A DNA stretch of 64,000 nucleotides from Gemmatimonadota bacterium (GTDB taxonomy: Bacteria > Gemmatimonadota > Gemmatimonadetes > Longimicrobiales > Gaopeijiaceae): positions 1-64,000 of the forward strand of contig JAURER010000010.1 of NCBI GenBank assembly GCA_030827315.1, read 5' to 3'. The first letter of the stretch is position 1. Each line of letters opens with the position of its first letter. The translations under genes were made by a program, and so were the position numbers. Shown here one piece after another: positions 44,222 to 54,869 of the stretch. Under the pieces are notes generated by a model. That model did not search any database. It saw nothing but the letters and a program-made list of their open reading frames with translations, and was not told the origin of the DNA.

Positions 44222-45895
44222 TCACAGGGGTAAGGCGACGGCACTTCGCATCTCGACTACCCGGGCGCGGGCCTCGTCGAGGATCCGGTCCACGGTGGGC
44301 GTGAACGCGGGATCCGTGCGTACCGGCGCGAACAGCTCGGAGCCGAGCAGCCGGTCGTCGACTCCGGACGGAGAGCGCTCGAACGCGGCCCGGATCCAGC
44401 GCATGGTCTCGGACGCGTTGCCGACCAGGCCGTAGTAGGTCGCCAGATCCTGGATGACGACCTCGGGAAGGTAGTCCTCGAGCGCGGCCGTACCGTCCGT
44501 GATCCTGCCGGCCGCCTCTTCCGCCAGCCGGTCCGCATCCCCGCTCCGCCCGAGCGCGTGGAGGCAAAGGGCCCGGACCAGAGCGTAGACGCCGAGATCG
44601 AGCCGCAGGCACTCCTCCCCGCGGCCGGTCATGGCGAGCGCCCGTCCCTCGAAGGCCCGGGCCAGCGACAGCTCCTCCTCCAGCCGGTGTGCCTCTCTGG
44701 ACTCCTCGATGGTCACGGCATAGTCCCCGAGCTGGAAGCCCAGCGACGCCAGGGCAGTCCGGCGACCCGCCTGCAGCGGGTCCAGATCGCGGGCACGGCG
44801 CGCCTCCCGGTACGCCTGATCGACGAGCCCCTTGCCGGCCAGGATCCGCGCCGACCAGCTCGGTCCGTTGGGCGCGTTGGGGGCGAGTTCGTCGGCCCGG
44901 GCGAAGTCCTGCTCGGCCTCGTCGAGCTCGATCCCGATCAGGGCGCGGATGTAGCCGCGAGCCGAGTACCCGTTGGCCACGTCGGGGTCGAGCGCGATGG
45001 CGGAGTCGGCGGCGACGAGCGAGCGGGCCGCGAGGTCGTACGAGGGCACCCCGACGTCGTACTTGTAGTAGAGCGCGAGGGCGTACGCCGACGAGAGTGC
45101 GGCGAGCGCGGCAGCCGAGGTGGGCTCCAGGCCGATCGCGTCACGGTAATGCCCCACGGCCTCGCGCATCCCTTCCGGCGTGCGCCGCCCCAGGGCCTCG
45201 TTGCCCGCGAGGAAGGCGTCTCGCCCCGGGCCGATGACCGAGCCCCCCGGGTCGAATCGGTCCTCCAGGCCCACGTCCGCGAGGAACGAGCGTGTGACCG
45301 TGCCCGCGAGCGCGACCTGCTGGACGTCGACCCGGGCCGGGTCCAGGCGGTGGCGGGTGCGCAGCGAAAGGAATCCGTCACGGTCCGAATCGGACACGTT
45401 CACGACCAGGTCCGCGCCGCGCGCCTCGATGTAGCCGTGGATGATGTGCTCCACGTTGAGCGTGTCGAGAAGGCGCGGCGTGCCCAGGCTGTCCTTCATG
45501 AGCGAAGCGGCCGTGTACGAGTCGATGACTCGCACCTCCGACACGGTGGTCAGGCGACTGATGACTTCCTCGGCGAGCGAGCGCCCCAGGTTGTCGAAGG
45601 CCGGGTCTCCCGTCCGGTTCTCGAACGGCATCACGGCCACCGAGACCTTCCACGGGTCCGGGGCGTCGCCGGAGGTCCATGCCCGGAGCCCGAGGCCCGC
45701 GGCGAGGAGCGCGAGCGCGCCCAGCGCGACGCGGACGGCGAGGCCGGCGGAAGCGTGGGGTACTTCGGACACGAAGTCGGTTCGGGTCGGTGGTGGACGT
45801 GGGCCGCTCCGGAGGGTGTCGATCCCCCGGCTCCGGAAGCTCACCCGACGAACCGGTCGCCGCCAGAGCGGGGGCGGTTCGATCGCGCCCCGCAT
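44222..45895 (-). CDS. FlgO/TolB-like TPR membrane protein
   Basis: A 557-residue protein: a basic cytoplasmic N terminus of about 50 residues, one transmembrane helix (51-71), a domain resembling the FlgO/TolB N-terminal fold (84-180: VAVMPFENRTGDPAFDNLGR, EVISRLTTVSEVRVID), then tetratricopeptide repeats (about 215-420) and a helical tail. In related bacteria this module often follows a Ser/Thr kinase or adenylate cyclase domain; no catalytic domain is present here. ATG at 45895 follows GGAGGA by 6 bases. A much longer upstream frame overlaps yceI antisense and is rejected. Confidence 0.8.
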   Translation of the reverse strand: MRGAIEPPPLWRRPVRRVSFRSRGIDTLRSGPRPPPTRTDFVSEVPHASAGLAVRVALGALALLAAGLGLRAWTSGDAPDPWKVSVAVMPFENRTGDPAFDNLGRSLAEEVISRLTTVSEVRVIDSYTAASLMKDSLGTPRLLDTLNVEHIIHGYIEARGADLVVNVSDSDRDGFLSLRTRHRLDPARVDVQQVALAGTVTRSFLADVGLEDRFDPGGSVIGPGRDAFLAGNEALGRRTPEGMREAVGHYRDAIGLEPTSAAALAALSSAYALALYYKYDVGVPSYDLAARSLVAADSAIALDPDVANGYSARGYIRALIGIELDEAEQDFARADELAPNAPNGPSWSARILAGKGLVDQAYREARRARDLDPLQAGRRTALASLGFQLGDYAVTIEESREAHRLEEELSLARAFEGRALAMTGRGEECLRLDLGVYALVRALCLHALGRSGDADRLAEEAAGRITDGTAALEDYLPEVVIQDLATYYGLVGNASETMRWIRAAFERSPSGVDDRLLGSELFAPVRTDPAFTPTVDRILDEARARVVEMRSAVALPL

Positions 45896-45933
45896 CGCTC
45901 GTCCTCCAGCGTGCGTCCGGGCACGAAGAAGTC

Positions 45934-45961
45934 TTGACGGTGAGAGACGTACAAATAGTTT
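45934..45961 (+). promoter_or_regulatory. Candidate promoter for the YceI gene
   Basis: TTGACG (45934-45939), 16 bases, TAGTTT (45956-45961). Predicted start near 45968, with a leader of about 50 bases before ATG 46019. TGGT-CA-ACCA just downstream is a small symmetric element. Confidence 0.45.
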
Positions 45962-46018
45962 ACTGGTCAACCAATGACATGGCAGGCGACGGCCTGTGAC
46001 CCATCTGGGAGGTACCAC

Positions 46019-46573
46019 ATGGACAACACGACCTGGAAGATCGATCCGGCTCACACCGCGGTGGAGTTCGGCGTGAAGCACATGATGTTCACCACCGTCC
46101 GGGGGAGCTTCGGCGCCTTCGACGGCGAGGTGTCGCTCGACCTCGAGAATCCTTCGAACTCCGCGGTTCAGGTCGAGATCGACGCCGCGAGTATCACCAC
46201 CGGCGTCACCGATCGTGACGAGCATCTCCGGTCCGGCGACTTCTTCGACGTGGAGAACTTTCCGCGGATCACCTTCCGCAGCACGCGCGTGTCCGGCCCG
46301 ATCGTCGAGGGCGAGTCGTTCGAGGTGGTCGGTGAGCTGACCATCCGCGACGTGACCCGGGACGTGGTGCTCGAGGCTACCTTCGGCGGCACGGGCACGG
46401 ACCCCTGGGGCGGGACGCGTTCCGGGTTCGGCGCAACGACGAAGGTCGACCGTCGAGACTTCGGGCTCACCTGGAACCAGGCGCTCGAAACCGGTGGCGT
46501 GCTCGTCGGACACGACATCGCCATCACCCTGCAGGTCCAGGCCGTCCTGAAGGAGGAACTGGCGGGCGTCTGA
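46019..46573 (+). CDS. YceI family lipid-binding-type protein
   Basis: A 184-residue YceI-fold beta-barrel protein: WKIDPAHTAVEFGVKHMMFT, VRGSFGAFDGEVSLD, VQVEIDAASITTGVTDRDEH, FFDVENFPRITF and RRDFGLTWN. The lipocalin-like fold binds polyisoprenoids or similar lipids. There is no signal peptide, so it is probably cytoplasmic, unlike the periplasmic E. coli protein. ATG 46019 follows GGGAGG by 6 bases, favouring it over an ATG 15 codons earlier. A strong terminator follows. Confidence 0.92.
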   Translation: MDNTTWKIDPAHTAVEFGVKHMMFTTVRGSFGAFDGEVSLDLENPSNSAVQVEIDAASITTGVTDRDEHLRSGDFFDVENFPRITFRSTRVSGPIVEGESFEVVGELTIRDVTRDVVLEATFGGTGTDPWGGTRSGFGATTKVDRRDFGLTWNQALETGGVLVGHDIAITLQVQAVLKEELAGV

Positions 46574-46591
46574 CGCCCTCGCCGGCAATCA

Positions 46592-46629
46592 CAAGACCCC
46601 GCCCGGGCATCGTCCCGGGCGGGGTCTTG
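46592..46629 (+). terminator. Strong intrinsic terminator after the YceI gene
   Basis: A perfect 16-bp stem (CAAGACCCCGCCCGGG, 46592-46607, with its complement 46614-46629) and a six-base CATCGT loop, followed by CCTTATTGT. The T-rich tail is modest, but stem quality is very high. Confidence 0.8.
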
Positions 46630-46685
46630 CCTTATTGTCAGGTGGGCCGACTCGGGGTCGACCGACGGCCGACCGGAGGAACCCC

Positions 46686-47048
46686 GTGCGCAATTTTCTG
46701 ATCCGACTCTTCGTCAACGCTCTCGCCCTCTCCGCGGCGGCGTGGCTCGTCGGCGGCATCACCCTCAGCGGCGGCTTCGGACAGGTGCTGCTCGTGGCCC
46801 TCGTGTTCGGGATCCTGAACGCGATCCTCAAGCCCATCCTCGTCGTCTTCTCCCTGCCGTTCATCGTGCTGACCCTCGGCCTCTTCGCCCTGGTGGTCAA
46901 CGGGGTCATGCTCCTGGTGACGGCGCGTCTGACCGAACACCTCGCCGTGTCCGGTCTCGGCTCGGCGGTGCTCGGCAGCATCGTGATCTCCGTCGTCACC
47001 ATCGTTCTGGGCGGCGTCCTGAAGGACGGAGAGAAGGAGAAGCGCTGA
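46686..47048 (+). CDS. Phage-holin-like (YvlD type) membrane protein
   Basis: A 120-residue protein with four hydrophobic helices, matching the PF04020 family (4-TM holin superfamily IV, YvlD-like): LIRLFVNALALSAAAWLVGG, LVFGILNAILKPILVV, LPFIVLTLGLFALVVNG and LVTARL. Most members are chromosomal and not phage lysis proteins; function unknown. GTG at 46686 follows GGAGGA by 5 bases; longer frames are not protein-like. The basic C terminus (GEKEKR) is probably cytoplasmic. Confidence 0.85.
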   Translation: MRNFLIRLFVNALALSAAAWLVGGITLSGGFGQVLLVALVFGILNAILKPILVVFSLPFIVLTLGLFALVVNGVMLLVTARLTEHLAVSGLGSAVLGSIVISVVTIVLGGVLKDGEKEKR

Positions 47049-47097
47049 CGCGCGGGCGGGTGTGGCTGGCTGCCCGGGGCCGGCACCCTCTCCTGCG

Positions 47098-48063
47098 CTA
47101 CGCCTCGGCGGTCATGTCGCTCAGCCGTTCGAAGACCGCCCCGACCGACACCAGATGGTTCAGCACCTGGTCGATCGAGGCGAGGAAGCGATCCCGCGCA
47201 CCCGCGTCCGCCACGAACGGCGTCGCGCCCGGCAGGATCGTGCAGGAGTGGAACGAGAGCTGAAGTACGGCGTTCGCGGAACGACTCAGGCGGCGGTCGA
47301 CGACCCGCACCATGTCGTCGCGGGTCGCCGTCTCGGGCGAGAGCCATCGCTCCCAGAGCAAGCCGCTTCGGTCCAGCAGGCCCACGACCTTGAACCGAGC
47401 CAGTGGGCTGGCCTCGAGGTACCGTCGCAGACGCGCGGTACGGCGTGGGTTGCCGTGCATGTGTTCGATCGTGACCGGCACCTCGAGCATCGAGCCGGCC
47501 GGGTCCACCACGAAGGGCCGTTCCGGGTCAAAGCGGTAGGGAAGGTGCGGCACCTCGCAGTAGTCGGGACCTCCTTGGCTTCTCCAGTCGAAGAACGGAC
47601 TCACCGAGCAGTCAACCGTGAAACCCGCCGCATGCAGGGCACGCGTGACCGTCGGCCCCGTCCCCCACCTGCCCGCCCGGAAGGAGGTCGGTCTAACCCC
47701 GAGCTCAGAGACGCACCGGTCGCGGACCGCCTCGATCTTGGCCCGGTTCACCTCCTCGGGGAAGCGATGCATCCACGAGTTCTCCTCGCCTCCCGGGGTC
47801 TGCGGCGGCGTTTTCCACGGGTGGCAGTGTGCGCCGATCTCGACGTCGGCCCGCGCCGCCAGGTCGCCGAGGATCCGGACCGATTCGGCGTCGACGAGCG
47901 GAGCATAGTTGACCAGGTATGTGGGCTTCGCCCCATGCCGGTCGAAGATCTCCTGCACCCGTGACAGCTCCCCGATGTTGCGCACCGTGGCCCCTTCAAA
48001 GGTGTAGGAGCCCCAGTTGTCCTCTTCGGTGTCGATCGTGACGACGACGACAGGTCTGCTCAA
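47098..48063 (-). CDS. Polysaccharide deacetylase-like protein
   Basis: A 321-residue NodB/CE4-type fold without a signal peptide. N-terminal VVVVTIDTEEDNWG places the metal/base aspartate D11; EIGAHCHPW provides H79 and H81; FRAGRWG and the C-terminal LSFHSCTILPG complete the pattern. Related proteins act on N-acetylated sugars of the envelope or in exopolysaccharide synthesis; the target is not known. TTG start at 48063 with GAGGAG 6 bases upstream; the longer upstream frame overlaps the thiC riboswitch antisense and is rejected. Confidence 0.82.
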   Translation of the reverse strand: MSRPVVVVTIDTEEDNWGSYTFEGATVRNIGELSRVQEIFDRHGAKPTYLVNYAPLVDAESVRILGDLAARADVEIGAHCHPWKTPPQTPGGEENSWMHRFPEEVNRAKIEAVRDRCVSELGVRPTSFRAGRWGTGPTVTRALHAAGFTVDCSVSPFFDWRSQGGPDYCEVPHLPYRFDPERPFVVDPAGSMLEVPVTIEHMHGNPRRTARLRRYLEASPLARFKVVGLLDRSGLLWERWLSPETATRDDMVRVVDRRLSRSANAVLQLSFHSCTILPGATPFVADAGARDRFLASIDQVLNHLVSVGAVFERLSDMTAEA

Positions 48064-48195
48064 CGCTTGCTCCTCGAGACGAGCATCGGGAGGGCGAGCC
48101 GCATGCCCCCAACGGACGCGGGGATCGACACCTCCCAGATCAACTTCGCCCCCCCGCCACCTGGTTCCAAGACGTGCGATCGCGCGGACACCCCT

Positions 48196-48224
48196 TTCAC
48201 CATCCGACCTCACGCCGGTAGCTT
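48196..48224 (+). promoter_or_regulatory. Candidate promoter of the thiC riboswitch transcript
   Basis: TTCACC (48196-48201), 17 bases, TAGCTT (48219-48224). It places the start at about 48231, exactly at the first base of the riboswitch P1 helix. The remaining 48064-48195 shows no gene. Confidence 0.5.
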
Positions 48225-48230
48225 CCCCAT

Positions 48231-50161
<1,931 letters not shown>

Positions 50162-50223
50162 GCAGCGCCCGGCTGGCCGGATTCGCAGGGCCGCGGCCGG
50201 CCTGATCCACCCGGACACGAAGA

Positions 50224-50255
50224 AGCCCCCGGTCGCCTCGTGGCGGCCGGGGGCT
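50224..50255 (+). terminator. Intrinsic terminator after thiC
   Basis: AGCCCCCGG (50224-50232) pairs with CCGGGGGCT (50247-50255), extended inward by TCGCC/GGCGG with one G-T pair; loop TCGT. CCCTTTCTC follows. It lies between convergent genes and could serve both. Confidence 0.75.
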
Positions 50256-50291
50256 CCCTTTCTCACTCCGCGGAGGTGGCGAGCCGCGCGG

Positions 50292-50912
50292 CTACCTCAC
50301 CCAGACGACGCCGAACGACACGCCGCGCGGGCCGTCGGCCACGCCGAAGCTCGTGCGCAGGTCGACCGCGTCGGCGATCTCGAAGTCCAGGCCGAGTCCC
50401 AGACCGAAGTCGAGACGAGTCTCGTCGTTTCCTGAGGCGTCCGCGCTCGCCGTGGTCAGGAAGACCGTGGGCTGACCGTAGGCGACGAACTCGAATCCGT
50501 CGAGGTCGACGCGCCGGCCCAGGGAGATGCCGGCCGACGGGTGCACCCAGCGGTCGAGGCCGTACGTCCCGACGCCGAGCACGACCGCCCCATCGAGAGG
50601 AAAGTTCCTTTCCGTGTGGTCGACCACACGGAACCGGGCTTCCACCCCCGCCACGCCCCTGGTGTCATCGACGCCGTCGGCGATGCCGACCTTCACACCG
50701 ATGTCGAACCTGCCCTTGCCGAACCGGTACTGGCCCTCCACGGCGAAGTCCGTATCGCCTTCCGGAAAGCTGACGACCCCCCCGAACTCGTGGCTCTCGA
50801 AGGCCCGGTAGGGAGCGTTGTACGCGGGCGTGAAGGACGCCTGGGCGGCCGACTCGGCGACGCAGGCCGCGAAGGCCACGGCCGTGAGCCCGAGGGAGCG
50901 ACGAAGAACCAT
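50292..50912 (-). CDS. Outer-membrane beta-barrel-like protein
   Basis: A 206-residue protein with a signal peptide (1-24, ending ESAAQ). Alternating hydrophobic strands suggest an eight-stranded barrel: GGVVSFPEGDTDFAVEGQYR, GRFDIGVKVGIADG, GVEARFRVVDH, AVVLGVGTYGLDRWV, FEFVAYGQPTVFLTT and LDFGLGLGLDFEI, with a C-terminal strand VSFGVVWVR ending in an aromatic-containing sequence recognised by Bam. Function unknown. ATG at 50912 follows AAAGGAG by 7 bases. Confidence 0.78.
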   Translation of the reverse strand: MVLRRSLGLTAVAFAACVAESAAQASFTPAYNAPYRAFESHEFGGVVSFPEGDTDFAVEGQYRFGKGRFDIGVKVGIADGVDDTRGVAGVEARFRVVDHTERNFPLDGAVVLGVGTYGLDRWVHPSAGISLGRRVDLDGFEFVAYGQPTVFLTTASADASGNDETRLDFGLGLGLDFEIADAVDLRTSFGVADGPRGVSFGVVWVR

Positions 50913-50981
50913 GGTGGGACTCCTTTGCTTGGAGTTGCGCGCGCGGGGTAAGGCTCTGCCGCGTCGCTGAACCATGTGCAT

Positions 50982-50987
50982 AATCTA
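50982..50987 (-). promoter_or_regulatory. Candidate -10 element for the barrel gene
   Basis: TAGATT on the minus strand, extending as TAGATTATGC, identical over 10 bases to the element before sdhC. No good -35 is seen. Predicted leader about 63 bases. Confidence 0.35.
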
Positions 50988-51079
50988 TCTACGGCGGGGC
51001 ACGCGAGGCAGGACTGCCCGCCTCGTCGTCCGGGCGACGATCCCCGGACCGGCACCCACGCCCGGTGGCCGCCCCGGCG

Positions 51080-52378
51080 TCACTCCTGCGAGATGGGGTT
51101 GCCCGTCAGGAAGTCCACGGCCAGGCTCGCCAGCGCCCGGACGCCGATGGGCAGTGCGCGCTCGTCGGCGTAGAAGTACGGCGAGTGGTTCGGGTGGACG
51201 AGCGAAGGGTCGTCCGCGCCCACGCCGAGCCCGATGAAGAGCCCTGGGGCTTCCTCCGCGAAGTAGGAGAAGTCCTCGGCGCCGGTGGAGGCGGGAAGAA
51301 CCTGCGCCCCCTCGCCGGCCACGCGCCGCAGGGTGGGCACCATCCGGTTCGTCAGCGCCGGATCGTTCACCGTCACCGGGTAGCCGCGGTCGATCGTGAC
51401 CTCCGCCTCCGCGCCGTTGGCCGCGGCGATGCTTTCGGCGAGCCGGCGGACACGCTCGTGCACGCGCTCCCGAATGTCGGGGTCGAGCGTGCGGATCGTG
51501 CCGATCATGAGCACGGTGTCCGGAATGATGTTACCCCGGTTTCCGCCCTCGATCTGCCCGATGGTGACGATGGCTGCGGAGTTCGTGAGGTCCACCTGGC
51601 GGCTCACGACGGTCTGCAGCCCGTTGATGATCTGGGCCGAGGTGACGATCGGGTCGACACCACCCCAAGGCATGGCGCCGTGCGTCTGGACACCGCGGAC
51701 GACGATCCGCAGCCCGTCGGCGGCGGCGAGCATGCCGCCCGTGCGGTACGCGATCGTGCCCACCGGCGTCGGGAAGACGTGGAGGCCGAACACCGCGTTG
51801 ACCCCCTCCATGGCGCCGTCGGCGATCATGGGGGCCGCTCCGCCCGGGCCTTCCTCTGCCGGCTGGAAGAGGAACTTCACCGTACCGGGCAGGTCGCCGC
51901 GCATGCCGGCGAGCACCGATGCGACGCCCATGAGGATGGCGACGTGGTTGTCGTGTCCGCACGCATGCATCACGCCGACCTCACGGCCCTGCCACTCCGC
52001 CCTGACCTTCGACGCGAACGGGACGTCTGCGAGCTCGGTCACCGGCAGGCCGTCCATGTCCGCGCGCAGCGCGACCGTGGGGCCGGGCCGTCCGCCTCTC
52101 AGAACGCCGACGACGCCGGTGCCGCCCACACCCGTCTCGACGTCGATCCCCAGCGAACGCAGGTGCTCCGCGACGAGGCCGGCCGTGCGGAACTCCTGCA
52201 TCCCCAGCTCCGGGTTGGCGTGGACGTCGCGGCGCCAGGCGACCACGTCGTCGTTGATGGCGGCCGCCAGCTCGTCGAGCTGGGCATGCAGGATCGACGC
52301 GTCCTGGGCGGACGCGGGCGCGGACGCAGCGACGGCGTAGGCGACGGTGAAGGCGCCGATGCGGATGATTCGCAGCAT
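51080..52378 (-). CDS. Exported M20-family amidohydrolase (hippurate hydrolase type)
   Basis: A 432-residue metallo-hydrolase with a signal peptide (1-24, ASA-Q). Metal motif HACGHDNH places C140 and H142; QPAEEGPGG holds the catalytic glutamates near 175-176; EDFSYFAEEAPG and the final HPNHSP supply further ligands. The domain order (catalytic, dimerisation insert with THGAMPWGGVDP, catalytic) is that of M20D amidohydrolases acting on N-acyl amino acids. ATG at 52378 is chosen for the signal peptide; the frame upstream overlaps tdh antisense. Divergent from tdh across 258 bases without other features. Confidence 0.9.
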   Translation of the reverse strand: MLRIIRIGAFTVAYAVAASAPASAQDASILHAQLDELAAAINDDVVAWRRDVHANPELGMQEFRTAGLVAEHLRSLGIDVETGVGGTGVVGVLRGGRPGPTVALRADMDGLPVTELADVPFASKVRAEWQGREVGVMHACGHDNHVAILMGVASVLAGMRGDLPGTVKFLFQPAEEGPGGAAPMIADGAMEGVNAVFGLHVFPTPVGTIAYRTGGMLAAADGLRIVVRGVQTHGAMPWGGVDPIVTSAQIINGLQTVVSRQVDLTNSAAIVTIGQIEGGNRGNIIPDTVLMIGTIRTLDPDIRERVHERVRRLAESIAAANGAEAEVTIDRGYPVTVNDPALTNRMVPTLRRVAGEGAQVLPASTGAEDFSYFAEEAPGLFIGLGVGADDPSLVHPNHSPYFYADERALPIGVRALASLAVDFLTGNPISQE

Positions 52379-52636
52379 GATGGGGCGTATCGGAGGGAGT
52401 GTGGATGGACTCGGACCAATGCAACCGTAACGGCGCCCGCCGAGCGCCGACAAGCTGCCTCCGCCGCGGGGTCGCTTCGCCGACCTCCGGGGCGGGGCGA
52501 ACCGATGGCGACCCCCGGTGCCGCAGCCCCGGCGCGCGCGCCCGATCCCTTGTACATTCCCGCCGCCCCAAAGGCCGTTCCGACCGCGCGTCGGACGACC
52601 TCCTTCAAACCTTCGGGCCCCGGAGAACGTCTGCCC

Positions 52637-53575
52637 GTGAAGCGAATTCTCGTGACCGGAGCCGGAGGCCAGATCGGCTCCTGGCTCGTGCCGCGCCTCC
52701 GCGAGGTGTACGGCTCCTCGGCCGTGCTGGCCACGGACCTGCGGCAACCGCCCGCCGATGCCCTGGAGGCGGGACCCTTCCGCGTGCTGGACGCCACCGA
52801 CGGGAGCGCGGTGGGCGAGGCGGTCGCGTCCCACCGGGCCGACACGGTGTACCACCTCGCCGCGATCCTGTCCGCGGTGGGGGAGCGTGACCCGCTGCGC
52901 GCATGGAAGATCAACATGGACAGTCTCGAGGCGGTGCTCGAGGTCGCCCGCGAGCGCGGCTGTGCGGTGTTCACGCCGAGCTCGATCGCGGCCTTCGGGG
53001 CCGGCGTGCCGGACCCCGCGCCCCAGGACACGATCATGCGTCCGTCGACGATCTACGGGATCAGCAAGGTGGCCGGCGAGCTGCTCTGCGACTACTACCA
53101 CAGGCGCTGGGGCGTCGACACACGCGGCGTGCGCTTCCCGGGCCTCATCTCGTACGGTTCGCCGCCCGGCGGCGGCACGACGGACTGGGCCGTAGACATC
53201 TTCTACCAGGCCGTGGAGAAGGGGAGCTACACGTGCTTTCTCGGGGCCGATTCCCAGCTCGACATGATGTACATGCCCGACGCCGTCGACGCGCTTCTGC
53301 AGGTCATGGAGGCGGACGCATCGAGGCTGGTGCATCGTAACGCGTTCAACGTCACCGCCATGCAGCTCTCCCCGGCGGTGCTGGCCGACGAGATCCGCAA
53401 GCACCTCCCGAACTTCACCATCGCCTACGACATCGATCCCGTGCGGCAGGCCATCGCGAACTCGTGGCCCGACCGCATCGACGATTCGGCCGCGCGCGCC
53501 GAGTGGGGCTGGAGCCCGTCCTTCGACATGGCGTCGATGACGGCCGACATGCTCCAGCACGTCCGCGAGGGCTGA
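52637..53575 (+). CDS. tdh: SDR-type L-threonine 3-dehydrogenase
   Basis: A 312-residue extended SDR protein. NAD-binding TGAGGQIG (7-14), catalytic S115/S116 and Y140-x3-K144 in TIYGISKVAG, and substrate-side segments RFPGLISYGSPPGGGTTDWA and YTCFLGADSQLDMMYMPD. These match the short-chain L-threonine 3-dehydrogenase class rather than a sugar epimerase. The downstream kbl gene, 52 bases on, supports this: TDH makes 2-amino-3-ketobutyrate, which KBL cleaves. GTG start at 52637 with GGAG 11 bases upstream. TACATT at 52553-52558 may be a -10. Confidence 0.85.
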   Translation: MKRILVTGAGGQIGSWLVPRLREVYGSSAVLATDLRQPPADALEAGPFRVLDATDGSAVGEAVASHRADTVYHLAAILSAVGERDPLRAWKINMDSLEAVLEVARERGCAVFTPSSIAAFGAGVPDPAPQDTIMRPSTIYGISKVAGELLCDYYHRRWGVDTRGVRFPGLISYGSPPGGGTTDWAVDIFYQAVEKGSYTCFLGADSQLDMMYMPDAVDALLQVMEADASRLVHRNAFNVTAMQLSPAVLADEIRKHLPNFTIAYDIDPVRQAIANSWPDRIDDSAARAEWGWSPSFDMASMTADMLQHVREG

Positions 53576-53627
53576 GCCGCCCCGCTCCCACGCACCTGAA
53601 CTCAGCACGAACAGCACGGAGAAGCCC

Positions 53628-54869
53628 ATGCCGGTCGATCGCCTGACCACCGTTCTCGAACACCATGTCGCGGGGCTGCAGGAGGCAGGCACCGCCAAGG
53701 GCGCCGAGAAGGTCGTCGTCGAAGTGCGCCCCGCCCGAGGGGGCCGCGGCCCCCGTTTCCTCCTCGAAGGGCAGGGGGACAAGGAGTTCATCCGCATGAA
53801 CTCCAACTCCTATCTGGGGATGGGGCTTCGCCCCGAGGTGATGGAGGCGGAGGAGAAGGGTACGGCCAGGTACGGAGCCGGGCCCGGGGCGGTCCGCTTC
53901 ATCTCGGGCAGCTACGCGCCCCACCTCGCGCTCGAGCGCGAGCTCGCCGCGTTCCACGGACGAGATGCGGGGATGATCTTTTCGTCGGCGTACGCCACGA
54001 TCGTCTCGACCATCGTCCCGCTGGTGACGCCGGACACGGTGCTGATCTCCGACGAGCTGAATCACAACTGCATCATCAACGCGATGCGGCTCGCGCGTCC
54101 GCAGGGCAAGGCGGTCTATGCGCACAACGACATGGCGCAGCTCGAGGCCGCCCTCAAGGATTGGAGCGGGAAGGCGAAGCGCGCGCTCGTCGTGACCGAC
54201 GGGATCTTCTCGATGCGCGGTGATCACGCGCCGCTCGACGAGGTCATGGCGCTGTGCGCGAAGTACGACGCCGGCTTTGAGGAGAACGCGGTCTGCGTCG
54301 TCGACGACTCGCACGGCGTCGGAGCATTCGGCCGCACGGGCCGCGGCGTCGAGGAGTACACCGGCGCCCCGAAGGTCGACATCCTGGTCGGCACCCTCGG
54401 CAAGGCGTTCGGCGTGAACGGTGGGTACGTCGTCGGCAATGCCGCGACGATCGCCTTCCTGCGCGAGTCGTCGCCGATGTACATCTACTCCAACCCCATC
54501 ACGGTCGGCGAAGCCGAGGCCGCGCGGGCTGCACTCCGGATCGTCGCGAGCCCCGAGGGCGAAGCTCTTCTCGAGCGGCTGCGCGGGCTCACGCGGCGCT
54601 TCGAGGAAGGGCTCGGCCGGGTCGGCATCGAGACGATCCCGGGCGAACATCCGGTGGTTCCGCTCATGATCCGCGATACGAAGAAGACGCACGACCTGGT
54701 GCGGCACCTCTTCGAGCACGGCGTGCTGGTCACCGGGCTGGCCTTCCCCGTCGTGCCGCGCGGCGACGAGGAGATCCGCGCTCAGGTGAACGCCGACCAC
54801 ACCGAATCCGACATCGACTACGTGCTCTCGGTCCTGGAGGCCTATCGGCGCGTGGAGGGACTCGCATGA
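53628..54869 (+). CDS. kbl: Glycine C-acetyltransferase (2-amino-3-ketobutyrate CoA ligase)
   Basis: A 413-residue PLP enzyme of the alpha-oxoamine synthase family. MNSNSYLGM, GAGPGAVRFISGSYAPHLAL, SDELNHNCIINAMRLAR, VVDDSHGVGAFGRTGRG and the Schiff-base lysine K259 in GTLGKAFGVNGGY. It turns 2-amino-3-ketobutyrate plus CoA into glycine and acetyl-CoA, following TDH. The related 8-amino-7-oxononanoate synthase is excluded mainly by the tdh neighbour. GGAGAAG precedes the ATG. The stop overlaps the M19-like gene (ATGA). Confidence 0.9.
   Translation: MPVDRLTTVLEHHVAGLQEAGTAKGAEKVVVEVRPARGGRGPRFLLEGQGDKEFIRMNSNSYLGMGLRPEVMEAEEKGTARYGAGPGAVRFISGSYAPHLALERELAAFHGRDAGMIFSSAYATIVSTIVPLVTPDTVLISDELNHNCIINAMRLARPQGKAVYAHNDMAQLEAALKDWSGKAKRALVVTDGIFSMRGDHAPLDEVMALCAKYDAGFEENAVCVVDDSHGVGAFGRTGRGVEEYTGAPKVDILVGTLGKAFGVNGGYVVGNAATIAFLRESSPMYIYSNPITVGEAEAARAALRIVASPEGEALLERLRGLTRRFEEGLGRVGIETIPGEHPVVPLMIRDTKKTHDLVRHLFEHGVLVTGLAFPVVPRGDEEIRAQVNADHTESDIDYVLSVLEAYRRVEGLA

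Noticed and set aside
45896..46588. N-terminal extension of the TPR protein across the YceI gene
   Set aside because: A strong Shine-Dalgarno precedes ATG 45895, and the extension has shadow-like composition antisense to yceI.
46686..47048. Holin-like gene as a sign of a prophage
   Set aside because: No integrase, capsid, portal or lysin genes nearby; the YvlD-type family is commonly chromosomal.
51065..52636. Long plus-strand extension in front of tdh
   Set aside because: It is antisense to the M20 hydrolase and protein-like sequence begins only at GTG 52637.
52379..53806. N-terminal extension of the M20 hydrolase on the minus strand
   Set aside because: The signal peptide begins at 52378, and the extension is antisense to tdh and kbl.
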